A stretch of DNA of 64,000 nt, taken from assembly GCA_032358255.1 (NCBI GenBank), contig JAULBX010019411.1, positions 1 through 64,000 of the forward strand, read 5' to 3'. Below the pieces are notes generated by a model, which saw only the letters and a program-made list of their open reading frames with translations, ran no database searches and was not told where the DNA came from. This DNA is from Heterotrichella gracilis (taxonomy: Eukaryota > Sar > Xanthophyceae > Tribonematales > Xanthonemataceae). This document shows positions 52,401-64,000 of this stretch, piece after piece. The first letter of the stretch is position 1, and each line of letters opens with the position of its first letter. A program made the position numbers and the translations under genes.

Positions 52401-54987
52401 TTCTATTGCAAGAATGGTTTTTATTCGATGTTCGCCATTCAGCACTGATGCCCACATGCCACTCTTCCCCTGGCAGCTATCATCCAACTTGACATGGGGA
52501 AAGTTGAACGAGTGAGCATGGCCTGCCACCTACCGCCCACAAGCGCCAAAGAATCCGACAGGTTGGTCGCGCTGCACGGCTCATCCGATCCATACAGCCA
52601 GTCCATGATGACGTCCAGGTTGGCACTGGCCGCCTGCCCTGACGCACTGCGGGTCTGCTGCTCCACCCACTTCCTGTTCATCTGGACCGATTTCTTGTCC
52701 TTTGACAAGGTCAGGATCGAGGTGGGCCCATCCCTGGTCTTGGTGGGCTGGAAACACGGGAATGGACGCCGTTAGTGGATGCATGCACCAAACCATGGGT
52801 GCCAGGGGTACAAGAAGTGCGCAGTGGCTGTTGCGCCATGCAGCAGTGCTGGCAGTGACTGTACTCAGCATGGACACATGTGCCTGTCCATTAAATGCAG
52901 TGACTGCGGCACAACTGGACCCTCTGCATGCCCTGTCATACGCCATGTGGACCCCTATGGGTGTACGCAGCAGCACCCTCGTGGGCTGCAATGGTGTACA
53001 GGCCTGTCGCACATCTGCACCCATCTGCGCTACATGGACCACACTCCCATGCATCCAGCAGCGCCCCATGCATGTGGCAGCACCCATGCTGCCTGTCTCT
53101 CACCTCGTCCAGCTGGCTCAGCTTGCTCCCCCACAGGCAGCTGTCCGACATGTGCTGCATGTGGTTGGCAAAGTGAACCATGGCCTCGCACACCTCAAAC
53201 ACCTGCGTACATGGTAGTGATGAGTGCCTACAGATATTTGCATGCATGCAGATTGCGCTACACAAGTTGCTCAAGGTATATGCATTGCTGGGAGGCAGTG
53301 AGCAACAGCATAGCAGGTGGTATACCTGCTCGCATAACTTCAGCTGGTCCACGCTGTGCAGCAGGAAGAATGAACATCCCCATTCCAACATATGACAAGT
53401 TGTGTGCCCCAGCATGGGAACATGAACACCAGGTGAAGGAACTCCTGCTTTACCAATAACCCCGTACAACATGTCCGTCGCATCCGTCCACACATCCCCA
53501 CCTGCATGTCTGTCAGCTGGTCCAGCATGCACATAAGACCCTCTGGGTGCTCGTGCTCTGGCAGGCGCCCAGTGTGGTGCAGGAAGTCCACAATCTCGGG
53601 AGCCACGGTCACCCGCACAACCATCTCGTACCTAGCACAAGCGCAATTCAATTTTAAATTTGAAGGTGTAGAGTCTGATATCCTCGAGGATACTCCTATG
53701 ACCACTTCAACGTTGGTACCAATGGGAGTCACAATCTGTGATGCTGGATGCAACATTACACATTGGCTTCAGCATGGCGTAGTATCTGCACTGGAAAGAC
53801 CATATCTGACATTAGGAAAATCCCATGGTACCATAAGATGCATACTCACAAGACTGGGTGCGTCTTTGCCAGCTCTACCGCAATGAGGGACACCAGGTGG
53901 TTGGCCAGGCCGCGCAGCTCCCGCAGGCTGGGCCCAGAGTAGGCGCAGGTGTAGCCCATCTGCGCCTGCAGCTGGGCAGCAGCAGCCGCGTGCAGTGCCA
54001 GAAACTTGGTGTGCACACCTTTGTAGATCCCCGACCTGAAAGTGGGTCACCGGTACGGTGAGTTCCGGCTGTTTGAACGGCAGCTATTCATGAGGCGCAG
54101 GCTTATGGTTCATTGTCTGGATATAAAAGCTTGCGTAAATCATAGGCCCTAAACCATACACTATGCCAGTGACACTATGTATGTGGCTGGCATGTAAGCA
54201 CGTGAGTTGTGGTTGTTGCTCACGTGAATCCCAGTTGCTGGTCCCAATCAAATCCAGTGGCTACCTGCTACCTGCTACATGTGTTGGCCAGTAGCTGTTT
54301 GCATGTGCCAATAATGTGATACACATCATTGATGCCCCTTACCATTTGCTGCTTATGTCCTGCCGCACAGCCTTGAGGGCATCCGACAGCCTGCTGTCCT
54401 TCTCCACGTCCTTGAACTTCTGGCTGTACCGAAACCCTGCTGTCATCTCGTCTGCCAGGTGCTTTCCCAGTGCAGACGGGGACGCCTGCACCCGCTTGGA
54501 GCAGCTGCTGTGCGGGCAAACCCACAGCTTGCAGGACTTGTGCTCCCCAAGCCTCTCCCAGGCCTGCTCAATGAGGTCGCAGGCCTCCACGTCATCCCAC
54601 TTCTTGGTTTCAGTGTTGACTGCAACGCCCATGACCCACTTCAGATGCTGTCAGGTGGATAGGGAACCAAACGACAAGCTGCAATTTACTGCCGTCAGGT
54701 GGACAGGGAAGGAAACACCAAGCTGTCACTGACACTTGCACCAAAGCAGGTAACATACTGCGGGTGCGTGGTTTTAGTACACAGGACTGACAGGTTATTA
54801 TATGCATTCCAGCAGTACAGAACATAGCAAAAGGTCCATTCCACTTACACAATGCCACCAAGTGCTGCAGCCCCTCCGCTGCATCCTCAAGCTCCCCGTA
54901 GGTGGCTGTCAGCAACCCCAGGCGCTCCTTGTAGCTGAGCGCTTGGAGCAGCTTGCCAACCACAGCCCGCTGCTCAGCCAGGGAGAT
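46492..54987 (-). CDS. Large multi-exon protein ending in a U-box (putative E3 ubiquitin ligase)
   Basis: At least fourteen coding blocks chain on the minus strand. Approximate limits: 54987-54850, 54655-54343, 54037-53840, 53640-53503, 53209-53103, 52750-52533, 52272-52130, 51920-51772, 50990-50850, 50440-50186, 49723-49075, 48774-48508, 48361-47064, 46689-46492. The first ten are helical, Trp/Cys-rich and unassigned (for example KWVEQQTRSASGQAASANLD, HEYLHMHQAKQAVQLQNKAR). Then comes a Lys/Glu coiled coil (LLKEEEEGKARQQKKAAKKA), a basic Ser/Ala stretch and a very long Pro/Gln/Ala-rich region. The last exon joins in phase and encodes a U-box core: ELMVDPVMAADGYCYERRAI, SPVTRTPMAHKGLAPNHAAK. 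U-boxes bind E2 enzymes, so a ligase role is inferred. The 5' end is unresolved, and two genes fused by my reading cannot be excluded. I do not recognise the N-terminal half. Confidence 0.55.
49960..50300 (-). repeat. Intronic echo of the exon ending at about 50186
   Basis: The exon end with donor (50184-50255: CACCATCTTGAGCTGCTTGA CCTGCATCT ... GTGGCCGCCTCCCTGAACAG CTTGG) recurs in the next intron at about 49967-50024 as CACCATGTCCAGTTGCTTGA CCTGCATCT ... GTGGCCCCCACGTTCAACAG CTTGG. It keeps the CAC/GTG donor step. Confidence 0.8.
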
Positions 54988-56921
54988 CTGCACCAGCACA
55001 AATTTCTGTCAGTGCAAGGAGATAAATGGGCCACGGGTGTGCACATGATCCGGAAAAGCACTGGAATGTGTTTCCCAGCGGCAGGCCCTCCACGCAAATA
55101 AGAGGAAACACACAAGGACTTTATGTTCAGCCCTTGGCACAAAACTGAATGGGCTTATTAGCTGCTGAATATGATGCTGTCTATCGCATCCAGGTTTGGT
55201 TGGGCGTGGTGTGACACCTCCATCAACACCTAGAAAACCCTAAACCCTAACTGGTGATCTGCACCATGCCACCTTGATGCATATGCATGCAAGGCGTGGC
55301 CCACGCTTCATGGCAGCGATGCCACACAACATACTAAGCAATACAACTCCAGACCAAGCAACACAGCACCCAATCCGATCTCAACGAAATGGTGTGACAT
55401 GACGGCTGCACACTACACTGCCATGCCCCCAGTACTTTGCAGACGTGCAACCCTTGCAAGACCTTGTTGGTGCACACCAGGATAATAAAAGAAGACTACT
55501 TGAGTATAACAGGCCACATATACCGTCCCAGTACCGTCGATGGGTTCTCTGTTTCCACGTTTTCTCAGGGTGCACTCGTGGCCATATGCCCAAGCTAAGT
55601 AACGCTCAACCACAGGGATGGCTGGCTCCAATTTAACTTGGACTAATACGTGCTTCATCTTCAGAAGCTTAAATTGAGACGGACTTCGTCTGACACCACT
55701 GAAAGAAAACTTAAATGCCGTTCAGAGGGCATCGATAGGCCGATCCTGGACCTGGACAGGCGATGATACCTGATCAGCCGCAACACCGAGTTACACAAGT
55801 TTGGTGGCCAACGCACCTTTGGTTGACGCTGCAGAGGTATCGTTTCTCCTGGGGCGCTGGAAGAGGCCGTTGAACTCGCCAGCGCATGGAGGGCAGGCTG
55901 CATTTGCGCACCCACGCCATGCCTTTTCTTCAAGGCAGCCATTCACCACAACAGCCGCAGCCCGGCTTACTCAGTTAGTTATCCTCCAATACTAAACTGA
56001 GTGAAAGACCTCCAAAAGGATAGTTGCTGCCTCACAATTGCCTCTGCAGCTCGCTTCGAAGCAGTGCGGCGGTCGAGGAAAAACCACGTCTTGTGGAACT
56101 TCACTAGGCATGCAGGATGCTTCTGCCTATCTGTACCTGTATCTGCGGCCCGTTTCTACACTAGTGGTATCGAATTGCGTTTGCAGCCAGCTTATTGATA
56201 TCGGTTTGTGTGCCTGATGCCAAGACTTTTCTGCCAAGTATATTAAAACCCTATTTAAGGGTTGTAGGTCAACCGGGTTGGCCTAGACTCTGAGCCCCTG
56301 GCCCGCAAGATAATTTCTGCACAAGACGTGGATTTAAATGCAGACAGCAACATTGCTGAGCAGCTGCCCTGGAAGGCATAAGCATTGGCTATCCATGTGT
56401 TTCTCCTTGTGCGCTAGTTGCAGCGCATTGCATGGCCGTAGCGGAAGGCCTAAGCAATGTGCACTGATTACATGGCACGGCATACGATTTGAGTGGCAAA
56501 TTATCAGTCAGACCCATAGTTAGCTAAGTGGTACTACTCGGAGCCATTCCTTCTGGATACATCAACACCAGGGTAGTTGTGTCCCTAAATATGAGTCAAT
56601 CCTTCAGAAAATTGCGCGCCGGTGCAGCTAGTGCAGCAATTGTCCTAAAAACGCAACCATCATGATGCCAGTACCATCGGCGTAGGTACCATCTATGGCT
56701 GTGCGTTGGAACCAGAAAAAGTCTCTGGTACCGTTCATTGAGTCACAATCCAGAAATGCCACCCTTGCCTGCAAGGGTAGCTCGTGTCTACCATACTATG
56801 ACCAACATTGCAACTTTCAATTCCTGAATTGTTCCATGAAGTAACAGATGCAACCACTGTTCGTGCAGTTCAATTCAATTGAGTTAACAGCATGCATGGG
56901 GACACAGTGTATTTTGATTCA
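54988..56921. other. Region upstream of the U-box gene; possible 5' exons
   Basis: A minus-strand frame at 55816-55942 (MAALKKRHGVGAQMQPALHA ...) ends at a good GTGCGT donor and could be a first exon. A second open block at 55430-55660 (VVERYLAWAYGHECTLRKR ...) could follow, but I could not join them in phase. Whether they belong to the U-box gene, to a separate small gene, or to nothing is open. Telomere-like AAAACCCTAAACCCTAAC lies at about 55225-55243. From 55950 to 56921 I see nothing. Confidence 0.35.
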
Positions 56922-58505
56922 TCATGGCCCCAGGGGATGTACAACAAACATGCATGCAAAAACAGTTGTGCTTACGATGCAATATTCATGGCTTTGACTC
57001 CTTGTCCAGTTTGGCGCACTGGTGCACTCAGAAGTTCTGGCAGTGCCAATCCCTAGCTTGGTAAAATCCTCCACGATCAACAGAGCACTTTCAACCCATC
57101 GATGAGCCACCAATTCTGTGAAGGCAATATGACATCCCTTGCCCGCATTCTCATGTAGTTCGCCTCCAGGATCCTTAACCATAAAGGAGTCTGAAAATGT
57201 CTGCAACACACCCACATTTGTGGACACAGCTTGACATCCAGTGAGCATGCACAGGTGACGTCATACCGTATGGATGTCATGAAAAAATTGAATCATTCCG
57301 AGACGTACCGTTAGTAATCACAAAATTTTGTCCACCATTTTGAGGTGAAAGTTGGAAGAGCTGGCTGAAGTTGAGGGGTTTTGCCCCACTTCCAGTCTTG
57401 CATTGGGGACACGGGTCAGTCACTGACAGTCAGGAGTGCAACCCATGGGAACCACCAGGAAACATGCAATTTACGACTATTAAAATACTTGCAATGGTTC
57501 CAGGCAAGCAACACCAACACCAGCTCACCATGAGTTGTCCCGTGACGAGTATAAGGATGCCACCGGAGGCTGTTGGCTGGGCATCCAGAGAAGCCACTTT
57601 GTGCTGGACTTGCTGGTCGGGGGAGTTTGTGAGCTTGGCCTGAATGCTCTGCTGTCCCTGAATCTCCTCCCCTTCAAAAGTCAACAGGGACTGATCCTGG
57701 TAGAACGCACCCAGCTGGCCCCTGTTTGTGTCAAACACGTTGTAGTAGTCTTCAACTAAGGCCTGCAGTGTTCAGGAAGGTTTCCCCGTAAATGTGACAG
57801 GAATGTGTTCAGCAGTAATGGGACTCGGGGTGGCTCCCAGCCAACCCAGGCCAATCCATAAAAATCAGTTGTCTTTTAGCATGTTTGGCAATTGATGCAC
57901 ATGTTTCAAGTCCTGACAAAAGTGACATTCACAAAGAAATTAAATATCCAGTTACAGTGACTGTCACAGTGGCCTCACATGTCTTTTATCACATTTTACT
58001 TGCGCCACTCCGGGTGATAGGTATTTGCCACTAACACATTTTGTCTTGCCCGGGCCTGGTAACTGTTTCACCGGCAGGTTTACCAAAAGCTATACCTAAA
58101 TCCCCACAGGGCTGGCACTGCCCCATAAGAAATTAGGATTGACCCCGCAGTGGTTTAGGGTAATCGTTGCTGCCGCGGGGTTTAAGGGGTTGTAGGCCGC
58201 CCATTTTTCACACTTTAGGGTTTAGGGTTGCTAAGGTTGCTCACGCAGGGTATAAGGGTATGTCGTGCGCCCTGGTCTGACTCAAGAGTGCCTCAGTACT
58301 TTCTGTCATACATACGCCGCATGGTGATGGCACATGGCAAGGCTCAGTCTTAGGCTGGGGCTTAGTGACTTTGCACCACCACCCATGCAGTGTCCTAGAC
58401 CTAGGGTACCACCCGGGGTATCGCTAACCTGGAGGGTAACTGTACCTTGGCAATGGCATCCGGTTGAGTCAGTGTGAGGCCAGAGAGGATGAAATGAGTG
58501 GACAT
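56922..58505 (-). CDS. NTF2: Nuclear transport factor 2 (NTF2)-like protein, atypical C-terminus
   Basis: NTF2 carries RanGDP into the nucleus as a small dimeric cone-shaped protein. Exons (minus): 58446-58505, 57529-57762, then 57200 to a stop at 56922. Exon 1 ends LTQPDAIAK and exon 2 begins ALVEDYYNVFDTNRGQLGAF, then YQDQSLLTFEGEEIQGQQSI, HKVASLDAQPTASGGILILV and TGQLM, all in family order. Exon 3 opens with TFSDSFMV, matching the FSQTFxL strand, but the usual ending (FYVxNDIFRLNY) is missing. The frame instead runs on as KDPGGELHENAGKGCHIAF and more for about 80 residues. Either the last exon lies elsewhere, splicing removes this tail, or the gene is divergent. The N-terminal two thirds are secure. 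Confidence 0.75.
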
Positions 58506-59689
58506 GGTCACCAGGATCCACCGACCTGGCACCTGGCAGCGTGCCATAACAGCAGAGTGAGACCTTGTACGCAACATGCTGGCTGGCACAATTGTTCAAA
58601 AGTGCAGGCAGACAGTGCCAGTCCTACAAGAGACTTCGACTCGATGATTGCAAGTTGCAAGCTGGCCCAGGTGTTACAGACTGAGTCCCTGCTAGGCAGT
58701 GCCCTCAGGGTGCGGCACCCTGCGAGTGCAGGATCTTTTACGTCAACGGTTGATCAAGTTGAACTTCTGAAGCTCCATGTATGCCATGGAAGTGTCGAAT
58801 GCTGTCAGCTCGAATGCTGCCATATCCCGGGGAAATGGGGCTTTGGTTGCTGTTCCACTAAATCTATGTGTCGACGCGAGGCTCGTCGAGAATGGTAAGC
58901 TCTCGAACCGTTGCCAAGATCGGCCCTTCAGGCTGACGCACCAGCTAGCTTCCTCGTGACCAGGCCATGGGCCATCGTGCTGCCCTAAACCCCCAGCCTA
59001 AACCCTAGGCTAGGGGATCTTCCCGAGGATCATCATCAGGCTTGTCGAGTCAGATTGGTAGTCCAAGATTGGAAACTCCATGATGCCAATACTGCAAATT
59101 GAAAGGGCCTCACAAGGGGATTTCCAACCCCTGGGGCTAGCTACTGAATTGTGAGCAGGGCAGCTGACTTGAAGGGCCTTGCCTGGTACTACCTACTAGG
59201 CAAGCCGCTTGGGGCCGAAGGGGCTCCGGGTAACCCACAAACGGTCGCTGTGGCAGTAGCCCCAGCCCAACCCGCGGGGGGCTGCCCGCAGTGTCTGACT
59301 CAGCAGCTGCTGACGACCAAGAACTCAAGTGATGTTTACCCGAGAGTACTTACAGAAATTAAAGTATAGATGATAATAATTAATTCATATAGTAGTCAGT
59401 GACAATCAAAGTGTGCGAACCTTAGGCTAGACCTGAGCGATAGCGATATTGTCACAACTTGCAGAACGCTCAATTCCTGCAGAATGTTTCATTCACGCAT
59501 GTGACATGCCTAACGATATGGGGAGTGTTTTGGATTACACAAGCCAGACATCCACAGCATTCGTTGCAACAGTCAACATGCTGCATGCCTATAACGCTGC
59601 CGATTACCACAGCATATTCCTGCCAGGACAGGCACTTTTCTAAACCGCAGACTTTTATAGCATCTAACGGCCCCCAGGGTAATCTATTC
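58506..59689. other. Spacer between the DNA glycosylase and NTF2 genes
   Basis: About 1.2 kb on the promoter side of the NTF2-like gene and the 3' side of the glycosylase gene (both minus strand). Plus-strand open frames at 58464-58898 and 59151-59369 have no recognisable domain. No RNA gene seen. Confidence 0.45.
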
Positions 59690-62600
59690 TCAGCGCTCAT
59701 CCGTTCGACACTTGCTCGCACATGCAGGCTTCACGCTGCGCGGCCAGGGCACTGTCTCCAGGTGGTTTGCCAGCAGCTGGTAGGGCGCCAGGCGCTGCTG
59801 GTTGGTCATTGGGCTTGCACCCGAGGTGCTGCAGCACAGCCAGACCTCTGTGGAGGAGGGCAGGGGCCAGTGCTGCAAAACCACACATGCATGGTCAGAG
59901 CAAGGGTACCGGGGGTAGGTGTCATCTTCGAGCCGAGCAAGGTTTTGTCAAAGGCAAGCATATATCTGCACGTATCATGCTACCGATATAAATTTTGGTT
60001 ACAAGACAGCATTTTGTTTACAACATCATCATCCCCACTTGTTTATTGTATTATGGTCGCTTCTTTTGCTACTTTTGAAGACAATGGCAGTGCGTTACCC
60101 CTGGTATGTGCTCCTGCCTCCCAAACGGCAGGTTGTTGATCTTGGCCTTCCCCTTGCGCCCATGGTTCAGAAGCTCAGAGTATTGGCGCTTGCCCGAGAA
60201 GGCCACCATTGCCGGGGCCCCACACGTGCCACACGTGCACCTGCACACACAAGGGACCACACTTCACACCCGCATTCATCACCCCTACCCATCAAGCTAT
60301 TTAATAGGAAAGTGTCCTGCATGCCAGATTTGTAATTGTCCCTGTTCTATGGATACTGCACTCATTTTCTTACTCATGCCATTGCCTGAATTATGCGATC
60401 CTTGCCCAAAGCTGTCACTAGCGGGGCGTAAAAGCATCCGTCTAAAGACGAAAACCCTACATTGAGCTCACCTAACACCATGCTTGTCTCATGAGCTCAA
60501 GAAACTTCAAAATCAGAAACTCCTACTCATGCACTTGCATGCATTTTGCAATTGTGCTTACCCAATGCTGTCACTGGCGCGCCGCATGTGCGCCTGCAAG
60601 CGCGCGTAGAAGCCGTCCCTCCACGACTGGAAAGTCTCCGATGAGAATTCTGAGGAGTCTGTCCCAGGGATGCCTGACCCCACGTCCGTGAACCCCACCC
60701 CCGCATCCAGCGGCATGCGCGCGTCATCCTGCGCGCCCCTAGCAAAAAGCATCATTGCTGCATTAGTTTTTACAAGTGTTGTTTAGAAGTAGCTCGCCAC
60801 AAAAATATTGGTGTCAACTCTCTTGCCTGCAAAGATACCAAGAATGCAGGGCATATTTTTCGTTCATTTACGTATTTATTATTCAATTCCACAATTTCAA
60901 AGGTTTTAATTTTTTTTTTAAACCTTTCTGTAAAGGTACATGCATGCCCCTGGGTGATGCATCCACCAATAGCAGCCACATGCCAAGCGTCCTGTCCGAT
61001 AAATGTCCCTGCAGTTAGCAGCCCTTCATGTAAATCAACGTCAGTGACAACTCATCCTCACGCCATTGATGTTCAAGTGCCACTAAGCACAGCGCTCTCA
61101 ATTGAAGCCTCTCACCCTGTCAAGAGTGGTGCCTCAATTCCACCAGAGCAGCCTATGTTTGTGATGTAGTATATCGGCACGCCCTACCTTACATGCGGCG
61201 GGGCAATACCCGTCTCCCGCAAAATGCGCCACATCCAGTTGCTGGGGTTGCTGTAGTAGTGGCCGGTGTTCCTGAAGAAGCAAGGAGATGAAAACTTGGG
61301 AGAAACCAACAAAATACATGGTAAGTGTTGTGCGAGTGTCACCTGGCAATTTGCATGGCCTTGTATGAGCTAGCATGCACCCCATGGAGAGGAGTCCTCG
61401 TTGGAGGCTTTCAAAGCATCGCTGTATTATAACAAAACCATTATTGCTTTTCATGGCAATGCAGATGCAATGACCAAAACGCAAGAATGCCATTGGTGAC
61501 CTGGTGGGTGTGGGCACGTGTGCGCAGCACCACCAGCACAGGCGATGCCTGCACGGGCAGCTGCAGCTGGTTTCATTGACAGGCGTTGACACGTTGTAAA
61601 CCTAAGCACAAGCACAAGGATCAGGGGATTATAAACATAGAATGGGGCATTTGCTCACCACGCATGCCAGCTGGGGTTGTGGCCCACTATGATGAGCCGC
61701 AGGGGCTCATCCCCTAGCATCTCCAGCACACCCACGGGGGAGGCGATGCTGGCCAGGCCTGCATTCCTCGCCTTGCTGGCGGCCCCACCACCCTTGGGAG
61801 GGGTTTTGCTGCTGCGCTCCCTGGTCGCCCCACCAGCCTTGAGAGCGGTGCAATTGTTGTTGTTGCTGGTCGCCCCATTACCCTTGGGAGGGGTACTGTT
61901 GCTGCCCGTGTTCCTCCCTCTAGCAGGCTTGCCTATATTGGCTGCTGTGGATGACATGAGGTCGGCTGTTGGCAGGTGAAGAGTGTGTTTCCCCATGTTG
62001 CTACCCCCTTCCTCCCCTTTTGATAGCCTCCCCTTCCTATTGTCCTGACTCTGCTCCCCACCCCTGCCTGCTTTCCGCTTGACTGGCGCAGGTGTGGTGG
62101 GCCCAGGGCTCTGGTGGGGCTCAGTCTTGACTGTGCTTCCTGGTGTGGGGGTGGAGGGGGTCTGATGAGGAGCAAGGCTGTCACTGGAGGTGTGACCTTC
62201 TGTCGCGGCGGGTACAACACCCGGCTGGGGGTCCTGCGATGGTGGTGGGCTGCTGGTGGTGGGTGGGGTGCTGGCAGCTGATCGGGGGAGAGAGAGGGTG
62301 GTAGGGGTCGTGTCCCGCCCGTGAGCGTTGGGTGGAGAGCCACGATGTAACGAAGGTTTGAGGGTCTGGTTGGCGCTTGCAGTGAACTTGAAACGCTGCA
62401 GTGGGGGGTGGGGTGCTCACTGTGAGCCCAGCGTGCGTGTGGGCACAAGCAACCAACTTGAGCGGCATACCCAGTTTGCCAGGAGGGTGTGATAGAGACA
62501 TAACAGTCTTGGAAGCAAAGTGGTGGCAAGGTTGCGCGAAAATGGTCGTGCACGGGCTGCGACTGTAGGGTAATGCATGCATATGCATGCATGCATTGAC

Positions 62601-62708
62601 CACTTGTACAGCAGACGGTGTGCATGCTGCCAGTTGACGAATATAACGCATCCACGCAGTGTGTTACCGGCAACCTTGCGCCGACCGTACTTTGAAAGGG
62701 TTCATCAT
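59690..62708 (-). CDS. Mismatch-specific uracil/thymine DNA glycosylase (MUG/TDG family)
   Basis: Base-excision repair enzyme that removes U or T (and related lesions) from G mispairs. Exons (minus): 62691-62708 (tentative), 61659-62395, 61188-61271, 60562-60738, 60099-60240, 59690-59872, in phase from exon 2 on. Exon 2 is a long Ser/Pro/Thr-rich tail with a nuclear-signal-like VKRKAGRGG, a Lys/Gly-rich linker and then the first motif LRLIIVGHNPSWHAW. The following exons give GHYYSNPSNWMWRILRETGI, LDAGVGFTDVGSGIPG, MVAFSGKRQYSELL and the second motif EVWLCCSTSGASPM, then RLAPYQLLANHL. The Asn of GxNPS and the GHYYxNPxNxxW signature match MUG/TDG. The N-terminal start is uncertain; a shorter protein could start at the Met at 61996. 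Confidence 0.85.
62565..62600. repeat. ATGCAT palindromic tract
   Basis: About 25 bases of alternating ATGCATGCATATGCATGCAT sequence in the glycosylase's first intron. It is self-complementary and can form a cruciform or hairpin. Confidence 0.85.
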
Positions 62709-63568
62709 GGCTCCCGGTTCCACATGTGGCATGCCAGGACGAAGTGGGGTAAGAAGTTGCCAAACGGACTGGCGTTGCGTAAGCATGTAGGATTCAAAGT
62801 TACAGCTTTCGCTTACTTTAATGGTGTGCGGTGTGTCATAGCCTATATAAGCTGCTCATATCCTATAGGCTCGAAGCACCTTGGCAGCTCAGCCTGGGGC
62901 AGTGGTGCGACCCTTACTAAGGGTCTTCGGGATGTTGTCACTGACTAGAGGGGATGTAATTGTTACAGTACTCAGTGCTGCCAGGTGTCATCAACAGTAG
63001 AGGGATCCACATTTGCCTGAAGTACCCTTCCCTGGAGGGCCCTATAAAAACGGCAGTTGCTGCCGCAGCGGCGGAACACCCCGGCAGGCCCAACCCATCC
63101 TTTATTCGTATTCTTATGACAGCAGCCAGTTAGCCTCTCATCCAGCCAACAGCTTCCCACGATACCAGTAACGCTGTAAATTGAAAGCTGGGACAGCATC
63201 ACAAAGCTCAGCTTCTATTCCCAGTGGGTGAGCAGACTCAGCAAACAGCCAGATGACTATGCACAGCAGGTGTCACAGACGTCTGCTCTGAGTGTATGTA
63301 AATCACAAGTCTCATAATTTGGCCAAAAAATGCGCAAATTATACCTACTGTGTGCAATTAAACAAAGCCAACTGTAAATATAGTGTAATAGTCTAATAAC
63401 CCTTACAACGCGCGTTCTCAGCTGATAAACATGCATGCGCACTAACCCAACACATCGTCCCATTGGTCCGAACAGTTGTCTATGCTCAGCATGCACACGA
63501 CTCCAGCCATGCCCTAGGCTTTTAAAAGCCAGATTGACATATAAAAGGTTGTATATTTGATGCCTCCT
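62709..63568. other. Spacer right of the glycosylase gene
   Basis: About 860 bases: the promoter side of the glycosylase gene and the 3' side of the next minus-strand gene. No open frame with a recognisable domain. Confidence 0.45.
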
Positions 63569-63776
63569 TCAGGTGCAGGCTGCAGGCCACCCCGACGCCT
63601 GGTCTGGATCCGGCAGGAAATTCTGGCACACCCATGACTGCGCCAGGGCTGGAGTGGCGTTCACCCCAGGGGAGGGGTTGGGCATGTAGGCGGGGCTGGT
63701 GGCGGCTGCGATGTATGATTCCAGGGTGGCGGAGGCGGCTTGGGGGTTGGTGCAGCCGCAGTACAGGCCAAGACCC
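63569..63776 (-). CDS. Last exon of an unidentified gene continuing beyond the window
   Basis: After a CGCAG acceptor at about 63777 the minus strand reads GLGLYCGCTNPQAASATLES, then TSPAYMPNPSPGVNATPALA and SWVCQNFLPDPDQASGWPAA before CT and a stop at 63569. The several Cys, Pro and Asn residues suggest a secreted or lumenal domain. The family is not recognised and earlier exons lie outside the window or in 63777-64000, where I could not identify one. Confidence 0.4.
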
Positions 63777-64000
63777 TGCGCAAATGATTGAGGCAAGCGA
63801 TTGCAAGGGAGGGATCAATAGGATTGATCATAGTATGAGTTGATACTGGAGAGAACAGGTAAATAAGAATTGTTTTTACAAGAACATGTTTCCTCTGATA
63901 AAGTCTTACATTGAAATGCAGATTCTATATTGAGCAATCACTGGATCTGCAGACAATCATCAGGACCTGTCTATGCACCCTGCGCCACAGTGGCGTGCAA
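63777..64000. other. Right-edge sequence
   Basis: Presumed intron of the partial minus-strand gene whose last exon is 63569-63776. I see nothing else in it. Confidence 0.35.

Noticed and set aside
58464-58898. Plus-strand frame overlapping NTF2 exon 1
   Set aside because: Antisense to the NTF2 first exon. The Cys-rich translation has no domain and no partner exons.

Overview
The window is nuclear DNA of a green alga. The evidence is dense spliceosomal introns (GT-AG, one GC-AG), moderately high GC, many short plant-type telomere motifs (TTTAGGG/CCCTAAA) inside introns and spacers, chloroplast-targeted proteins (a TLP18.3-type thylakoid protein, a prephenate aminotransferase) and ciliary genes (ARL6/BBS3, a CCDC112-like protein). 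A flagellated chlamydomonadalean such as a Haematococcus or Dunaliella relative fits best, but the species is not proven. I see no prokaryotic operon, CRISPR array, tRNA, rRNA or convincing autonomous mobile element.

Layout: 599-7721 (+) cation/Ca2+ exchanger of the CCX/NCLX type, 13 exons. 9125-11910 (+) CCDC112-like coiled-coil protein, tail-to-tail with 12306-13343 (-) ARL6/BBS3. 14487-15880 (-) enoyl-CoA delta-isomerase. 15881-18896 gene-poor, with degenerate repeats. 18897-23435 (-) plastid prephenate/aspartate aminotransferase, head-to-head with 24589-26566 (+) SPT4. 27652-31246 (-) TLP18.3 thylakoid protein. 32571-34173 (-) unknown plastid single-pass membrane protein, head-to-head with 34752-38018 (+) Rab GDI. 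38980-42161 (-) polytopic MARVEL-like protein, head-to-head with 42913-44992 (+) CutC. 46492-about 54987 (-) large U-box protein. 56922-58505 (-) NTF2-like. 59690-62708 (-) mismatch-specific DNA glycosylase (MUG/TDG). 63569 to the right edge (-) the last exon of an unidentified gene.

The genes are housekeeping and do not form one pathway. Loose themes are the cilium (CCDC112-like, ARL6), the chloroplast (TLP18.3, the aminotransferase, the unknown membrane protein) and metal or ion handling (CCX, CutC).

The most striking non-gene pattern is a recurrent 'exon-edge echo'. In at least seven genes, short decayed copies of an exon end together with its splice site lie in the adjacent intron (or, for SPT4, just downstream). 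Some copies keep a usable acceptor and an open frame, and CCCTAAA motifs sometimes lie between or at the end of the copies. Two foldback structures also stand out: a perfect 32-bp-stem hairpin at 31654-31728, and a roughly 97-bp-arm imperfect hairpin in SPT4 intron 1 (24904-25124). Exon borders were read by eye from splice signals, codon phase and family similarity.
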